DNA from: Streptomyces sp. NBC_00510
GTDB taxonomy: Bacteria > Actinomycetota > Actinomycetes > Streptomycetales > Streptomycetaceae
Reading direction: 5' to 3'
Length of the DNA: 64,000 nt
Assembly: GCA_036013505.1 (NCBI GenBank)
Contig: CP107851.1
Coordinates: 4,800,001-4,864,000 of the forward strand
Positions 22,043 to 30,778 of this stretch are shown in pieces (the first letter of the stretch is position 1; every line of letters begins with the position of its first letter). Below the pieces are notes generated by a model that worked only from the letters and a program-made list of their open reading frames with translations, made no database searches and was not told the DNA's origin. The translations under genes and the position numbers were made by a program.

Positions 22043-24466
22043 TCAGACCGTGGCCGTCGCATTCGGGTCGGCTGATCGCTTCGTGGTCTCGGTGTCGTCG
22101 TGGCCGGCGTCGGCGCCCTCGTCGTCCCCGACCGCGATGCCGCGACGCTTGGAGATGTAGACGGCACCCACGATGACCACCAGGGACACCGCGGCGACGC
22201 CGATCCGCACGCCGAGGTTGGCCTGGTCGCCATAGGAGAACTGGACCACCGCCGGGGCGACCAGCAGCGCCACCAGGTTCATGACCTTCAGCAGCGGGTT
22301 GATGGCCGGGCCCGCGGTGTCCTTGAACGGGTCGCCCACGGTGTCGCCGATGACGGTCGCGGCGTGGGCCTCGCTGCCCTTGCCGCCGTGGTGGCCGTCC
22401 TCGACGAGCTTCTTGGCGTTGTCCCAGGCACCGCCGGAGTTGGCGAGGAAGACCGCCATGAGCGTGCCCGCGCCGATGGCTCCGGCGAGGTAGGAGCCCA
22501 GCGCTCCGATGCCGAGGGAGAAGCCGACGGCGATGGGGGCGAGTACGGCGAGCAGACCGGGGGTGGCCAGTTCGCGCAGCGCGTCCTTGGTGCAGATGTC
22601 CACGACGCGCCCGTACTCGGGCTTCTCGGTGTAGTCCATGATCCCGGGGTGCTCGCGGAACTGCCGGCGCACCTCGAAGACCACCGCACCCGCCGACCGG
22701 GACACGGCGTTGATGGCCAGTCCGGAGAAGAGGAAGACGACGGCCGCGCCGAGCAGCAGGCCGAACAGGTTGTTCGGCTGGGAGATGTCCAGGTCCAGCC
22801 ACCTGAGGTCGGCGGCGGAGATGTTCGCCTCCCGCACCGCGGTGTCGACGGCCTCCTTGAAGGACCCGAACAGCGCGGTCGCCGCGAGCACGGCGGTCGC
22901 GATGGCGATGCCCTTGGTGATCGCCTTGGTGGTGTTGCCGACCGCGTCGAGGTCGGTGAGCACCTGGGCGCCCTCGCCGTGGACGTCGCCGGACATCTCG
23001 GCGATGCCCTGGGCGTTGTCGGAGACCGGGCCGAAGGTGTCCATGGCCACGATCACGCCGACGGTGGTGAGCAGACCGGTGCCGGCCAGCGCCACCGCGA
23101 ACAGGGCGAGCCAGATCGAGGCACCGCCCAGCAGGAAGGCGCCGTACACCGAGAGGCCGATGAGGACGGCCGAGTACACCGCGGACTCCAGGCCGACGGA
23201 GATGCCGGACAGGATGACGGTGGCGGGCCCGGTCAGCGACGTCTTGCCGATGTCCCGCACCGGGCGCCGGCTGGTCTCGGTGAAGTAGCCGGTGAGCTGC
23301 TGGATGAGCGCCGCCAGCACGATGCCGATGGCGACCGCGACCAGCGCGAGGATGCGCGGGTCACCGCCGTGCGAGGCGATGTCGCCGGGCACGTTGGCCA
23401 GCTCCGCGTACGTCGAGGGCAGGTACGCGAACGCCGCGACGGCCACCATCGCCAGCGAGATCACCGCGGAGATGAAGAAGCCGCGGTTGATGGCGGTCAT
23501 GCCGCTGCGGTCCTTGCGGCGGGGGGCCACCGCGAAGATGCCGACCATGGCGGTGAGCACGCCGATCGCCGGGATCAGCAGCGGGAAGGCCAGGCCGGAG
23601 TCGCCGAAGGCGACCTTGCCGAGGATGAGCGCGGCCACCAGGGTGACGGCGTACGACTCGAACAGGTCGGCGGCCATGCCGGCGCAGTCGCCGACGTTGT
23701 CGCCGACGTTGTCCGCGATGGTGGCGGCGTTGCGCGGGTCGTCCTCCGGGATGCCCTGCTCGACCTTGCCGACCAGGTCGGCGCCGACGTCCGCGGCCTT
23801 GGTGAAGATGCCGCCGCCGACACGCATGAACATGGCGAGCAGCGCGGCGCCGAAGCCGAAGCCCTCCAGCACCTTGGGCGCGTCGGCCTTGTAGACCAGC
23901 ACGACGACGGAGGCGCCCAGCAGCCCCAGGCCCACGGTGAACATGCCGACCACGCCGCCGGTGCGGAAGGCGATCTTCATCGCGTGGTGCGAGACGGTCG
24001 TCAGGTCCGCCGAGGGCTCACCCGGCGCCGGGGTCGCGGCTCGTGCGGCTGCGGCCACGCGGACGTTGCTGCGCACCGCCAGCCACATGCCGATGTAGCC
24101 GGTGACCGCCGAGAAGCCGGCGCCCACCAGGAAGAACACGCTTCGGCCGATGCGCTGCGCCGTGGTGTCCGCGGGCAGCAGCATGAGCAGGAAGAACGCG
24201 ACGACCGCGAAAACTCCCAGAGTGCGGAACTGCCGTGCGAGGTAGGCGTTTGCACCTTCCTGCACGGCAGCCGCGATCTTCTTCATGCTGTCGGTGCCCT
24301 CGTCGGCACTGAGCACTTGACGTACCAGCACCACGGCGAGCACCAGGGCGGCCAGTGCCACCACCACGATGACGAGCACGAGATTGCGGTTGCCGTCGGT
24401 CAGTACGGGTGATGCGGCAAGCGGTTGGGCGATGTCCTGCAGGTGAGGGGTAAGTGGCCCCGCCAT
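22043..24466 (-). CDS. hppA: proton-translocating inorganic pyrophosphatase
   Basis: An 807-residue membrane-integral pyrophosphatase, which couples PPi hydrolysis to proton pumping. It has about 16 membrane helices and the family's catalytic loops DVGADLVGKVEQGIPEDDPRNAATIADNVGDNVGDCAG, of which the DNVGDNVGD core is diagnostic, plus a second acidic cluster near the C-terminus. The GNTTKAITKG motif has lysine where potassium-dependent enzymes have alanine, which by family knowledge marks the potassium-independent proton-pumping class. The start follows AAGGAGG at four bases. It lies downstream of the bldG operon on the same strand but is isolated by a terminator and has its own likely promoter. 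Confidence 0.96.
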   Translation of the reverse strand: MAGPLTPHLQDIAQPLAASPVLTDGNRNLVLVIVVVALAALVLAVVLVRQVLSADEGTDSMKKIAAAVQEGANAYLARQFRTLGVFAVVAFFLLMLLPADTTAQRIGRSVFFLVGAGFSAVTGYIGMWLAVRSNVRVAAAARAATPAPGEPSADLTTVSHHAMKIAFRTGGVVGMFTVGLGLLGASVVVLVYKADAPKVLEGFGFGAALLAMFMRVGGGIFTKAADVGADLVGKVEQGIPEDDPRNAATIADNVGDNVGDCAGMAADLFESYAVTLVAALILGKVAFGDSGLAFPLLIPAIGVLTAMVGIFAVAPRRKDRSGMTAINRGFFISAVISLAMVAVAAFAYLPSTYAELANVPGDIASHGGDPRILALVAVAIGIVLAALIQQLTGYFTETSRRPVRDIGKTSLTGPATVILSGISVGLESAVYSAVLIGLSVYGAFLLGGASIWLALFAVALAGTGLLTTVGVIVAMDTFGPVSDNAQGIAEMSGDVHGEGAQVLTDLDAVGNTTKAITKGIAIATAVLAATALFGSFKEAVDTAVREANISAADLRWLDLDISQPNNLFGLLLGAAVVFLFSGLAINAVSRSAGAVVFEVRRQFREHPGIMDYTEKPEYGRVVDICTKDALRELATPGLLAVLAPIAVGFSLGIGALGSYLAGAIGAGTLMAVFLANSGGAWDNAKKLVEDGHHGGKGSEAHAATVIGDTVGDPFKDTAGPAINPLLKVMNLVALLVAPAVVQFSYGDQANLGVRIGVAAVSLVVIVGAVYISKRRGIAVGDDEGADAGHDDTETTKRSADPNATATV

Positions 24467-24558
24467 TCGTCCTCCTTGACGTTTGGCACGTGGGCGCGCG
24501 GCTCCGGCGACTTAGCAGCCACGACGCTCAGGCTTGTGAGCTGAGCAAAGATGGACGG

Positions 24559-24590
24559 ATTGTAGGGAGCCGAACTAGATCAAAACAGGG
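24559..24590 (-). promoter_or_regulatory. candidate hppA promoter
   Basis: On the minus strand a TACAAT hexamer (24559-24564), five of six bases from the vegetative -10 consensus, lies 93 bases before the hppA start. TTTTGA or TTGATC sequences 13-15 bases upstream of it could act as a weak -35. The spacing is shorter than ideal, so the -10 is better supported than the -35. Confidence 0.4.
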
Positions 24591-24709
24591 CGCAGGAAAC
24601 GAAATTCGCCGCGGCCGGGGATATAGCAAAGGAGATCGCCCGCAGATATCACCGGAAAAGGTGAACAGTCACCGTGTAAGTGGATCAACCACCGGGTGAA
24701 TCCGCACAC

Positions 24710-24749
24710 GCCGAGCTGACCTGCGGCAGAAGCGCGCAGGCAGCTCGGC
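24710..24749 (-). terminator. terminator of the bldG operon
   Basis: GCCGAGCTG at 24710-24718 pairs with CAGCTCGGC at 24741-24749, and inside it CCTGCG pairs with CGCAGG, giving a 15-pair stem with one bulged A. It begins 27 bases after the stop codon of the anti-sigma-like gene. Confidence 0.7.
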
Positions 24750-24776
24750 AGGAGTGCGTGAAGGGGGGCTGGGCGG

Positions 24777-25271
24777 CTAGGAGAGCGCGGCCGGGTTCAG
24801 CGGCCAGCTCATCCGGATGACATCGCCGTACTCTCCCGAGAAGACCTCGACGTCGTCGACGAGGCCGCTGATGACGGCCAGACCCATCTGGCCCTCGTCC
24901 TCCGCCTCGGAGGAGTCGGACGAGGAGGGTGAGCCGTCGGGAAGCGGCTCGGATTGCTCGGCGGGGCTGTCACCACGCGCCGAGGGCACACTGGCGGCGT
25001 CGGCGGGGCGTTCGTCCGCCTCGGGGGACTTGTCGCCGACCTCGATGGAGAACTTCTTCTCCTCCTCGGTCAGCACCACCCGCACCGGACGGTCCGCACC
25101 ACTGCTGCGGTACAGCCCGACGGCCCGGCTGCATGCCTCACCGACGGCGAGCCGGACCTCGTCGAGGACGGCCTCGTCCACCCCTGCCCTGCGGGCTACC
25201 GCAGCCGCCACCAGTCGTGCGGTGCGGACGTGCTCCGGCAGTGCGCTGAAGAGCAGTTCTACGGTGGGCAT
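24777..25271 (-). CDS. BldG-partner anti-sigma factor-like protein (degenerate N box)
   Basis: A 164-residue protein of the RsbW/SpoIIAB-like family. It is the orthologue of S. coelicolor SCO3548, which is known to bind BldG. The ATPase fold is visible in LDEVRLAVGEAC (N-box region), IEVGD at 77-80 and GQMGLAVISGLVDD near 128-140. Position 49, where kinases have the magnesium-binding asparagine, is arginine. Residues 82-127 are a long acidic, Ser/Pro-rich insertion that is probably disordered. The ATG at 25271 follows GAGGGGGAGG. It lies 83 bases downstream of bldG in the same operon and should sequester a sigma factor or BldG by binding. Confidence 0.9.
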   Translation of the reverse strand: MPTVELLFSALPEHVRTARLVAAAVARRAGVDEAVLDEVRLAVGEACSRAVGLYRSSGADRPVRVVLTEEEKKFSIEVGDKSPEADERPADAASVPSARGDSPAEQSEPLPDGSPSSSDSSEAEDEGQMGLAVISGLVDDVEVFSGEYGDVIRMSWPLNPAALS

Positions 25272-25354
25272 GGCCTCCCCCTCGTGCCTGTGGGCGGGCA
25301 ACACAGGGGCCCGGGCGTCGGCGTCGCCCGGAGCCCCTCGGTCCGGCGCCGACG

Positions 25355-25696
25355 TCAGTCGGTCGCCGCGACGGCCTCGTCGACCGAGGTGTGGATGGGG
25401 AACACCTTGGTCAGGCCGGTGATACGGAAAATCTTGAGAATGCGCTCCTGGTTGCACACCAGGCGCAGCGAGCCTTCATGCGCGCGAACCCGCTTGAGCC
25501 CGCCGACCAGCACGCCCAGCCCCGTCGAGTCCAGGAAGTCCACGCCTTCCATGTCCACGACCAGGTGGTAGCTACCGTCGTTCACGAGTTCCACCAGCTG
25601 CTCGCGCAGCTTGGGTGCGGTGTACACATCAATCTCGCCGCCGACCTCGACGACCGTACGGTCGCCGACGGTTCGAGTCGACAGGGACAGGTCCAC
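25355..25696 (-). CDS. bldG: anti-anti-sigma factor BldG
   Basis: A 113-residue STAS-domain protein, apparently BldG, which in Streptomyces is needed for aerial hyphae and antibiotic production. It works by partner switching, binding anti-sigma factors when unphosphorylated. The phosphorylatable serine lies in DSTGLGVLVGGL near residue 57, in the usual SpoIIAA position. The sequence VDLSLSTRTVGDRTVVEVGG at the start and TGLTKVFPIHTSV at the end agree with S. coelicolor SCO3549 as I recall it. The GTG at 25696 has GGAGGATCC directly before it. It is the first gene of a two-gene operon with its anti-sigma-like partner and is divergent from the helicase gene across 129 bases. Confidence 0.97.
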   Translation of the reverse strand: MDLSLSTRTVGDRTVVEVGGEIDVYTAPKLREQLVELVNDGSYHLVVDMEGVDFLDSTGLGVLVGGLKRVRAHEGSLRLVCNQERILKIFRITGLTKVFPIHTSVDEAVAATD

Positions 25697-25825
25697 GGAT
25701 CCTCCAGCACCTTGCATCGAGCGGTCGCCCCCCATGGATCGGCAGCCGCGATGGCATTCAATCACTTACCAGCGGGCATGCACGACGCCTTACGGCGATT
25801 GTCCGTCATGCCAGTGACACACTGA

Positions 25826-28237
25826 GTGCCGATGGCTCAGGATCATCTTCCGCAGTCGGCGCACGGCCGCACCTCCCCCGTCGCCCTCCTGGAGCGGCTT
25901 GCCACGGGGGCGGGCAGGGCCGCGCGCATCACCCATACGGAGCACTTGCCCCCACGGGCGGGTCGCCATGCCGATTGGCCTGATCAGATCCGCCCGGAGG
26001 TGATCGACGCGGTCCGCGCGTCCGGCATCGAGCGGCCGTGGGAGCACCAGGCACAGGTGGCCGCCCACGCCCTCGCCGGCACCTCCGCGGTGGTCGCCAC
26101 GGGAACGGCCTCCGGCAAGTCCCTGGCGTACCTCGTGCCGGTCCTCAGCGCCCTCGTGGAGGGCTCCGAGGCGCCGAACGGCCGGGGCGCCACCGCGCTC
26201 TACCTGGCGCCCACCAAGGCCCTGGCGGCCGACCAGCGGCGTGCCGTGGCCGAACTCGCCGCCCCGCTGGGCAAGGCGGTGCGCGCGGCGGTCTACGACG
26301 GCGACACGCCCTTCGAGGAGCGCGAGTGGGTCCGCCAGTACGCGACCTACGTGCTCACCAACCCCGACATGCTCCATCTGGGTGTCCTCCCGGGCCATTC
26401 CCGGTGGTCCTCCTTCCTCCGGCAGCTGCGCTACGTCGTGATCGACGAGTGCCACACCTACCGGGGCGTCTTCGGCTCGCACGTCGCCCAGGTCATACGC
26501 AGGCTGCGGCGTGTCTGCGCCCGCTACGGGGCGGATCCCGTCTTCCTCCTCGCCTCCGCGACCGCCGCCGACCCCGGCGCCACGGCCACCCGGCTGACGG
26601 GCGTGCCCGTCGCCGAGGTCACCGAGGACGCCTCGCCGCGCGGCGAGGTCGCCTTCGCCCTGTGGGAGCCCCCGCTCACCGAGCTGAGCGGGGAGCACGG
26701 CGCCCCGGTGCGCCGCACGGCCACCGCCGAGGCCGCCGACCTGCTGACGGACCTGGTGCTCGACGGCACCCGCACGGTCGCCTTCGTGCGCTCCCGGCGG
26801 GCCGCCGAGCTGATCGCCGTCATCGCCCAGGAACGCCTCGCCGAGATCGACCGCCGGCTGACCCGCCGGGTCGCCGCCTACCGGGGCGGCTACCTGCCCC
26901 AGGAGCGCCGGGCCATCGAACGGGACCTGCACACCGGGCGGCTCCTCGGACTGGCCTCCACGACGGCCCTGGAGCTGGGTGTGGACGTCTCCGGGCTCGA
27001 CGCCGTGCTCCTGGCCGGGTACCCGGGCACGAGGGCCTCCCTGTGGCAGCAGGCGGGCCGTGCGGGACGCTCGGGCCAGGGGGCGCTGGCGGTGCTGATC
27101 GCCCGCGACGACCCGCTGGACACCTACCTCGTGCACCACCCGGACGCGCTCTTCCGCCGCCCGGTCGAGTCGACCGTGCTGGACCCGGACAACCCGTACG
27201 TCCTCGCCCCGCACCTGTGCGCCGCCGCGGCCGAGCTGCCGCTGGGCGAGGAGGACCTGGAGCTCTTCGGGCCCGAGACCGCCGCGCTGCTGCCCCAGCT
27301 GGAGCGCCGCGGACTGCTGCGGCGCCGCACCGGCGGGTGGTACTGGACGCGGCGGGAGCGGGCCGCCGACCTCACCGACATCCGCGGCGAGGGCGGCAAG
27401 CCCGTCCAGGTCGTCGAAGCCGGGACCGGGCGCCTGCTCGGCACCGTCGACGCGGGCGCCGCGCACACCACCGTCCACGAGGGCGCGGTCCACCTGCACC
27501 AGGGCCGCACCTATCTCGTCCGGCACCTGGACCTGGAGGACTCCGTCGCGCTGGTGGAGCAGGCCGACCCGCCGTACTCGACGATGGCCCGCGACACCAC
27601 GGCGATCTCCGTGCTCGACGAGGACCTGGTGGAGGAGTGGGGCGAGGCCCGCCTCCACTTCGGCTCCGTCGAGGTCACCCATCAGGTCGTCTCCTTCCTC
27701 CGTCGACGGCTGATCACCAACGAGGTGATGGGCGAGACCAAGCTGGACCTGCCGCCCCGCACCCTGCGCACCCGTGCCGTGTGGTGGACGGTCACCGACG
27801 ATCAGCTCGACGCGGCGCGCATCCACCCCGAGGAACTGCCCGGCGCCCTCCACGCCGCCGAGCACGCCTCCATCGGCCTCCTCCCGCTCTTCGCCACCTG
27901 CGACCGCTGGGACATCGGCGGGGTCTCCGTGCCGCTCCACCAGGACACCGGGCTGCCGACCGTCTTCGTGTACGACGGCCATCCCGGTGGCGCCGGCTTC
28001 GCGGAGCGGGCCTTCCGCACCGCCCGCGGCTGGCTCACCGCCACCCGCGAGGCGATCGCCTCCTGCGAGTGCGAGTTCGGCTGCCCCTCCTGCGTGCAGT
28101 CGCCCAAGTGCGGCAACGGCAACGACCCGCTGGACAAGCAGGCCGCGGTACGCCTGCTCGACGTGCTCCTCGCGACGGAGGGCCCGTCGGAGCCCGCCCC
28201 CGCCGTACCCGCGCCCGCCCCGGATCCGGAGTCCTGA
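25826..28237 (+). CDS. MrfA/YprA-like DEAD-box helicase with zinc-binding C-terminus
   Basis: An 803-residue superfamily 2 helicase. Motif I reads ATGTASGKS, motif II reads DECHTYRG, and motif VI reads QQAGRAGRSG. The C-terminal region ends in a four-cysteine cluster, CECEFGCPSCVQSPKCGNGN, which by family knowledge binds zinc in the MrfA/YprA group; Bacillus MrfA repairs mitomycin C damage. The long segment between the helicase core and the cysteines is the DUF1998-type region. Either the GTG at 25826 or the ATG at 25832 is the start; neither has a clear ribosome-binding site. It is divergent from bldG and converges on the tad operon, as in mycobacteria. Confidence 0.9.
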   Translation: MPMAQDHLPQSAHGRTSPVALLERLATGAGRAARITHTEHLPPRAGRHADWPDQIRPEVIDAVRASGIERPWEHQAQVAAHALAGTSAVVATGTASGKSLAYLVPVLSALVEGSEAPNGRGATALYLAPTKALAADQRRAVAELAAPLGKAVRAAVYDGDTPFEEREWVRQYATYVLTNPDMLHLGVLPGHSRWSSFLRQLRYVVIDECHTYRGVFGSHVAQVIRRLRRVCARYGADPVFLLASATAADPGATATRLTGVPVAEVTEDASPRGEVAFALWEPPLTELSGEHGAPVRRTATAEAADLLTDLVLDGTRTVAFVRSRRAAELIAVIAQERLAEIDRRLTRRVAAYRGGYLPQERRAIERDLHTGRLLGLASTTALELGVDVSGLDAVLLAGYPGTRASLWQQAGRAGRSGQGALAVLIARDDPLDTYLVHHPDALFRRPVESTVLDPDNPYVLAPHLCAAAAELPLGEEDLELFGPETAALLPQLERRGLLRRRTGGWYWTRRERAADLTDIRGEGGKPVQVVEAGTGRLLGTVDAGAAHTTVHEGAVHLHQGRTYLVRHLDLEDSVALVEQADPPYSTMARDTTAISVLDEDLVEEWGEARLHFGSVEVTHQVVSFLRRRLITNEVMGETKLDLPPRTLRTRAVWWTVTDDQLDAARIHPEELPGALHAAEHASIGLLPLFATCDRWDIGGVSVPLHQDTGLPTVFVYDGHPGGAGFAERAFRTARGWLTATREAIASCECEFGCPSCVQSPKCGNGNDPLDKQAAVRLLDVLLATEGPSEPAPAVPAPAPDPES

Positions 28238-28557
28238 GGCCCTGCCCGGGAGCGGACCCGGGCGGGCCCGACCGCGGCCGTGACGTCGGCGATCTCACCG
28301 CTGACGGCACAGCGGACCAGCCGGGCGTGCTGGGCGGCGGCCACCCGTCCGGCCACGGCGCAGGCCTCCACGCCGCCCCGCAGTGCGTGGTCTGCGGCGG
28401 CGAGCGCCGCGAGGTCCGCGGCGGCCCCCGCGCGATGCCGTGCCGCGACGGCGGCGCCGAAGGTCAGCACGGCGCAGGCGGCCATCGCCAGCAGCGCTCC
28501 CAGCAGGGCCGTCCAGACCGTCGCGGAGCCCCGGTCGCCCCCTCGCCGGCGGCTCAC
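27802..28557 (-). CDS. TadE-like secretion-neighbourhood protein, C-terminus abnormally extended
   Basis: The first 110 residues match the small TadE/Rv3654c-like family that accompanies this helicase and tad cluster: an RGSATVW motif, then one membrane helix (about 14-36), then an Ala-rich mature part. The ATG at 28557 overlaps the stop of the preceding TadE gene by four bases. Family members normally stop near residue 110-130, but here no stop appears until 27802, so the frame runs 436 bases antisense through the 3' end of the helicase gene. A CAG codon at about residue 109 could be a mutated TAG. The real end is therefore doubtful. It probably adds a minor pseudopilin-like subunit to the pilus. 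Confidence 0.6.
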   Translation of the reverse strand: MSRRRGGDRGSATVWTALLGALLAMAACAVLTFGAAVAARHRAGAAADLAALAAADHALRGGVEACAVAGRVAAAQHARLVRCAVSGEIADVTAAVGPARVRSRAGPQDSGSGAGAGTAGAGSDGPSVARSTSSRRTAACLSSGSLPLPHLGDCTQEGQPNSHSQEAIASRVAVSQPRAVRKARSAKPAPPGWPSYTKTVGSPVSWWSGTETPPMSQRSQVAKSGRRPMEACSAAWRAPGSSSGWMRAASS

Positions 28558-28901
28558 GGCTCCTCCCCCGTTCCCTCCACGGCGGCGACCGCCTCACCGT
28601 GGAGGGTGAGGGACAGGGAACGGGCCTCGACCGTGACCCGGACCAGGTCGCCGCCCCGGCGGACCGAGACGGCGGCCCCGGCGGGAGCCGCCGTGCGGGC
28701 CGCCCGCAGCACCGCGCCGTCCGGCTCCTCGCGGGCCGCCGCACGGGCTCCGGCCCGTGCGGCGTCGACGCAGCGGATCTGCGCGGCCGCCGCGGCCAGC
28801 CCCCACAGCAGCAGCGCCGTGAGGAACACCAGCGACGGGATGACCACCGCCGCCTCCGCCGTGACGTAGCCGGCGTCACGGCGGCGCTCAGAACGCCACA
28901 T
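28554..28901 (-). CDS. TadE-like pilus assembly protein
   Basis: A 115-residue minor pseudopilin-like protein. It has a basic leader, then the TAEAAVV motif of TadE proteins at about residues 14-20 and a single hydrophobic helix (about 17-38), followed by a small extracellular domain. In the tad system TadE-type proteins are processed like pilins and help assemble Flp fibres. It overlaps the Flp-like gene by 14 bases and the next gene by four, so it is translated from the same message. Confidence 0.85.
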   Translation of the reverse strand: MWRSERRRDAGYVTAEAAVVIPSLVFLTALLLWGLAAAAAQIRCVDAARAGARAAAREEPDGAVLRAARTAAPAGAAVSVRRGGDLVRVTVEARSLSLTLHGEAVAAVEGTGEEP

Positions 28902-29085
28902 CGAGGGCCCGCTTGATGAGCCCGCTGAGCGCGGAGCTGACCACGCCCGAGGTGACCACCTTGTAGAGCACGGCCGCGAAACCGCAGGCAGCCAGCGTGC
29001 CCACGGCGTACTCGGCCGTGGTCATCCCGCCCTCGCCGGTTCGGCACCGGCGGCTCAGCTTCCTCAGACAACGCATGACTCGCAT
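28888..29085 (-). CDS. Flp pilin-like protein (DUF4244)
   Basis: A 65-residue pilin-like protein. The leader MRVMRCLRKLSRRCRTGEGG is basic, and the prepilin-type cleavage site is G/MTTAEYAVG with the glutamate at mature position 5, followed by one helix. This is the major fibre subunit expected in a tad locus. The ATG at 29085 follows GGGGGATCCC, a strong ribosome-binding site. No TadV-type prepilin peptidase gene is seen in the cluster, so processing must rely on a peptidase encoded elsewhere. Confidence 0.88.
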   Translation of the reverse strand: MRVMRCLRKLSRRCRTGEGGMTTAEYAVGTLAACGFAAVLYKVVTSGVVSSALSGLIKRALDVAF

Positions 29086-29096
29086 GGGATCCCCCT

Positions 29097-29873
29097 TCAG
29101 ATCGTCGTGCCGGCGAGGATCGCCCCCGCCAGCCCCATCACCACCGGCGCGACCCCCACGAGGAGGAAGGCCGGCAGGAAGCACAGCCCCAGCGGGGCGG
29201 TGATCAGCACTCCGGCGCGGCGGGCCCGCGCCGCGCCGAAACGGGCGTGCTCGGCGCGGCAGCCGGCGGCGAGCCGCGCGATCTCCTCGACCGGCGGCAC
29301 TCCCGTCGTGGTGGCGCGCTCCATGCACCGGGCGAGCTCCCGGCAGCCGAGCCGGTCCAGCCGGCCCCAGCACTGCGCGGGGTCGCCGCCCAGGCGGAGC
29401 TCGGCGGCGGCGCGGGTGAGCGCCTCGCCGAGCGGCCCTCCCAGGGACGGCCCGACGGCCTCGGCTGCCTCGCGGGGCCCGGCTCCGGCCGCGACACAGG
29501 CGGCCATCAGATCGGCCGCCAGCGGCAGCTGCCGCGCGGCCCGGGCCTGGTCCGCGGGCCCGGCGGGCCGGGGCCGCCGCTGCCGTCGGCGCAGCGCGTA
29601 CGCGGCGCCGAGCCCGGCCGCCGCGCCGGGGACTCCGCCGACCAGGGCGAACGCACCCAGGGCGACCCCGGCGACCGGCGCCCATTCCCGGGCGGAGGCC
29701 GTGCCCGGCCATCTGCGGCCGCGCCGGGCCGGTGGCGCTGTGCCCATGAGCAGCCGCAGCCTGCGCCGCGCGGCGCGCTCCCTCCGGGTGGCGGCGAGGG
29801 CGCCCGCGACGCATAGGGCGGTGGCGGCGACGGCCACGACGATCCCCAGCCTGTGGACGGCGTCGCCGCTCAT
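29097..29873 (-). CDS. tadC: TadC-like type II secretion F membrane protein
   Basis: A 258-residue membrane platform protein of the GspF/TadC family. The N-terminal helix is at 10-28, further helices lie near 73-95 and 225-255, and the cytoplasmic GspF-type helical domain (LAADLMAACVAAGAGPREAAEAV) lies between. It should form the inner-membrane base of the pilus with TadB. The ATG at 29873 overlaps the tadB stop by four bases. Confidence 0.87.
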   Translation of the reverse strand: MSGDAVHRLGIVVAVAATALCVAGALAATRRERAARRRLRLLMGTAPPARRGRRWPGTASAREWAPVAGVALGAFALVGGVPGAAAGLGAAYALRRRQRRPRPAGPADQARAARQLPLAADLMAACVAAGAGPREAAEAVGPSLGGPLGEALTRAAAELRLGGDPAQCWGRLDRLGCRELARCMERATTTGVPPVEEIARLAAGCRAEHARFGAARARRAGVLITAPLGLCFLPAFLLVGVAPVVMGLAGAILAGTTI

Positions 29874-30778
29874 GACCCTCCCTCCGCGGTCCGGACGATG
29901 CGCGCGGTCCAGGCGAGCCCGGCCCACTCCAGAAGCCCGCCGGCGGCCAGGCAGCCCAGCCCCGCGGGTGTGCGCAGCAAGATGCCCAGCGGATCGGCGC
30001 CCAGCCCGGTGCCCAGGACCAGCCCGAAGACGGGCAGCAGGGCCAGCAGCGCGACGGTGGAGCGGGGTGCCGCCAGTTGGGCCCTCAGGTCCTCCCGCTG
30101 GTCGCGTTCGGCACGCAGGGCGGCCGCGATCCGGTCCAGGCCGTCGGCGAGCCCCGCGCCGCCGTCCACCGCCACCTGCCAGCAGGCGGCGACACCGGAG
30201 AGCCCCTCGGCGCCCTCCAGCCGGGCGGCCGACCGCAACGCCGCGGGCACGTCACCGCCGAAACGGGCGGCCGCCAGCAACGGCAGCGCCGCGTCCGACA
30301 GGCCGGGGTGCTCCGGCCAGCCCTCGCGGCCCAGCGCACCGGCCAGCGCGGCGGGCGGTGCCAGTCCTGCCCGCAGATCGCCGGCGACCGCCGCGCACAG
30401 CGCGCCCACCGCCAGGGCCCGCCGTTCCGCTTCGGCGCGCCGCTCCCGCCCGCGCAGCCACCGCCCGGCGAGCGGCACCGCGGCCGCCCCGAGCAGGACC
30501 GGCAGCACCGACCGGGCGGCCAGCCCCGCGACCAACCCGCCCGGCAGGAACAGCACTTCGCGGCCGAGGCGCCAGCCGTACCGCACCCGGAACGGCTCCA
30601 GCAGCCCGCTGAGGCGGGTTTCGAGGCCGCCCGGCCCCAGGAGCCCACCGGCCACCCCGCGGGCCCCAGAGACGCCACTGAGCAACGTCCTTGCCCTACG
30701 CAGGACTTCATCCCCCGCGCATGCCACCCAGGCGGCGGTGCCCGCGCACAGGGTGGCGAGGAGCACCGCGGCGCTCAT
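29870..30778 (-). CDS. tadB: TadB-like type II secretion F membrane protein
   Basis: A 302-residue GspF-family membrane protein paired with TadC. One N-terminal helix and a helical hairpin near 75-110 precede the cytoplasmic domain (AALCAAVAGDLRAGLAPPAALAGALG, recognisable by its glycine-alanine pattern), and two helices lie near the C-terminus. The ATG at 30778 overlaps the stop of the ATPase gene by four bases (ATGA). Confidence 0.87.
   Translation of the reverse strand: MSAAVLLATLCAGTAAWVACAGDEVLRRARTLLSGVSGARGVAGGLLGPGGLETRLSGLLEPFRVRYGWRLGREVLFLPGGLVAGLAARSVLPVLLGAAAVPLAGRWLRGRERRAEAERRALAVGALCAAVAGDLRAGLAPPAALAGALGREGWPEHPGLSDAALPLLAAARFGGDVPAALRSAARLEGAEGLSGVAACWQVAVDGGAGLADGLDRIAAALRAERDQREDLRAQLAAPRSTVALLALLPVFGLVLGTGLGADPLGILLRTPAGLGCLAAGGLLEWAGLAWTARIVRTAEGGS

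Larger units (their letters stand above)
24467..24776. other. intergenic region, bldG operon to hppA
   Basis: This 310-base gap is noticeably AT-rich for the genome. It holds the terminator of the bldG operon and the likely hppA promoter. No small gene with normal codon usage was seen. Confidence 0.6.
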
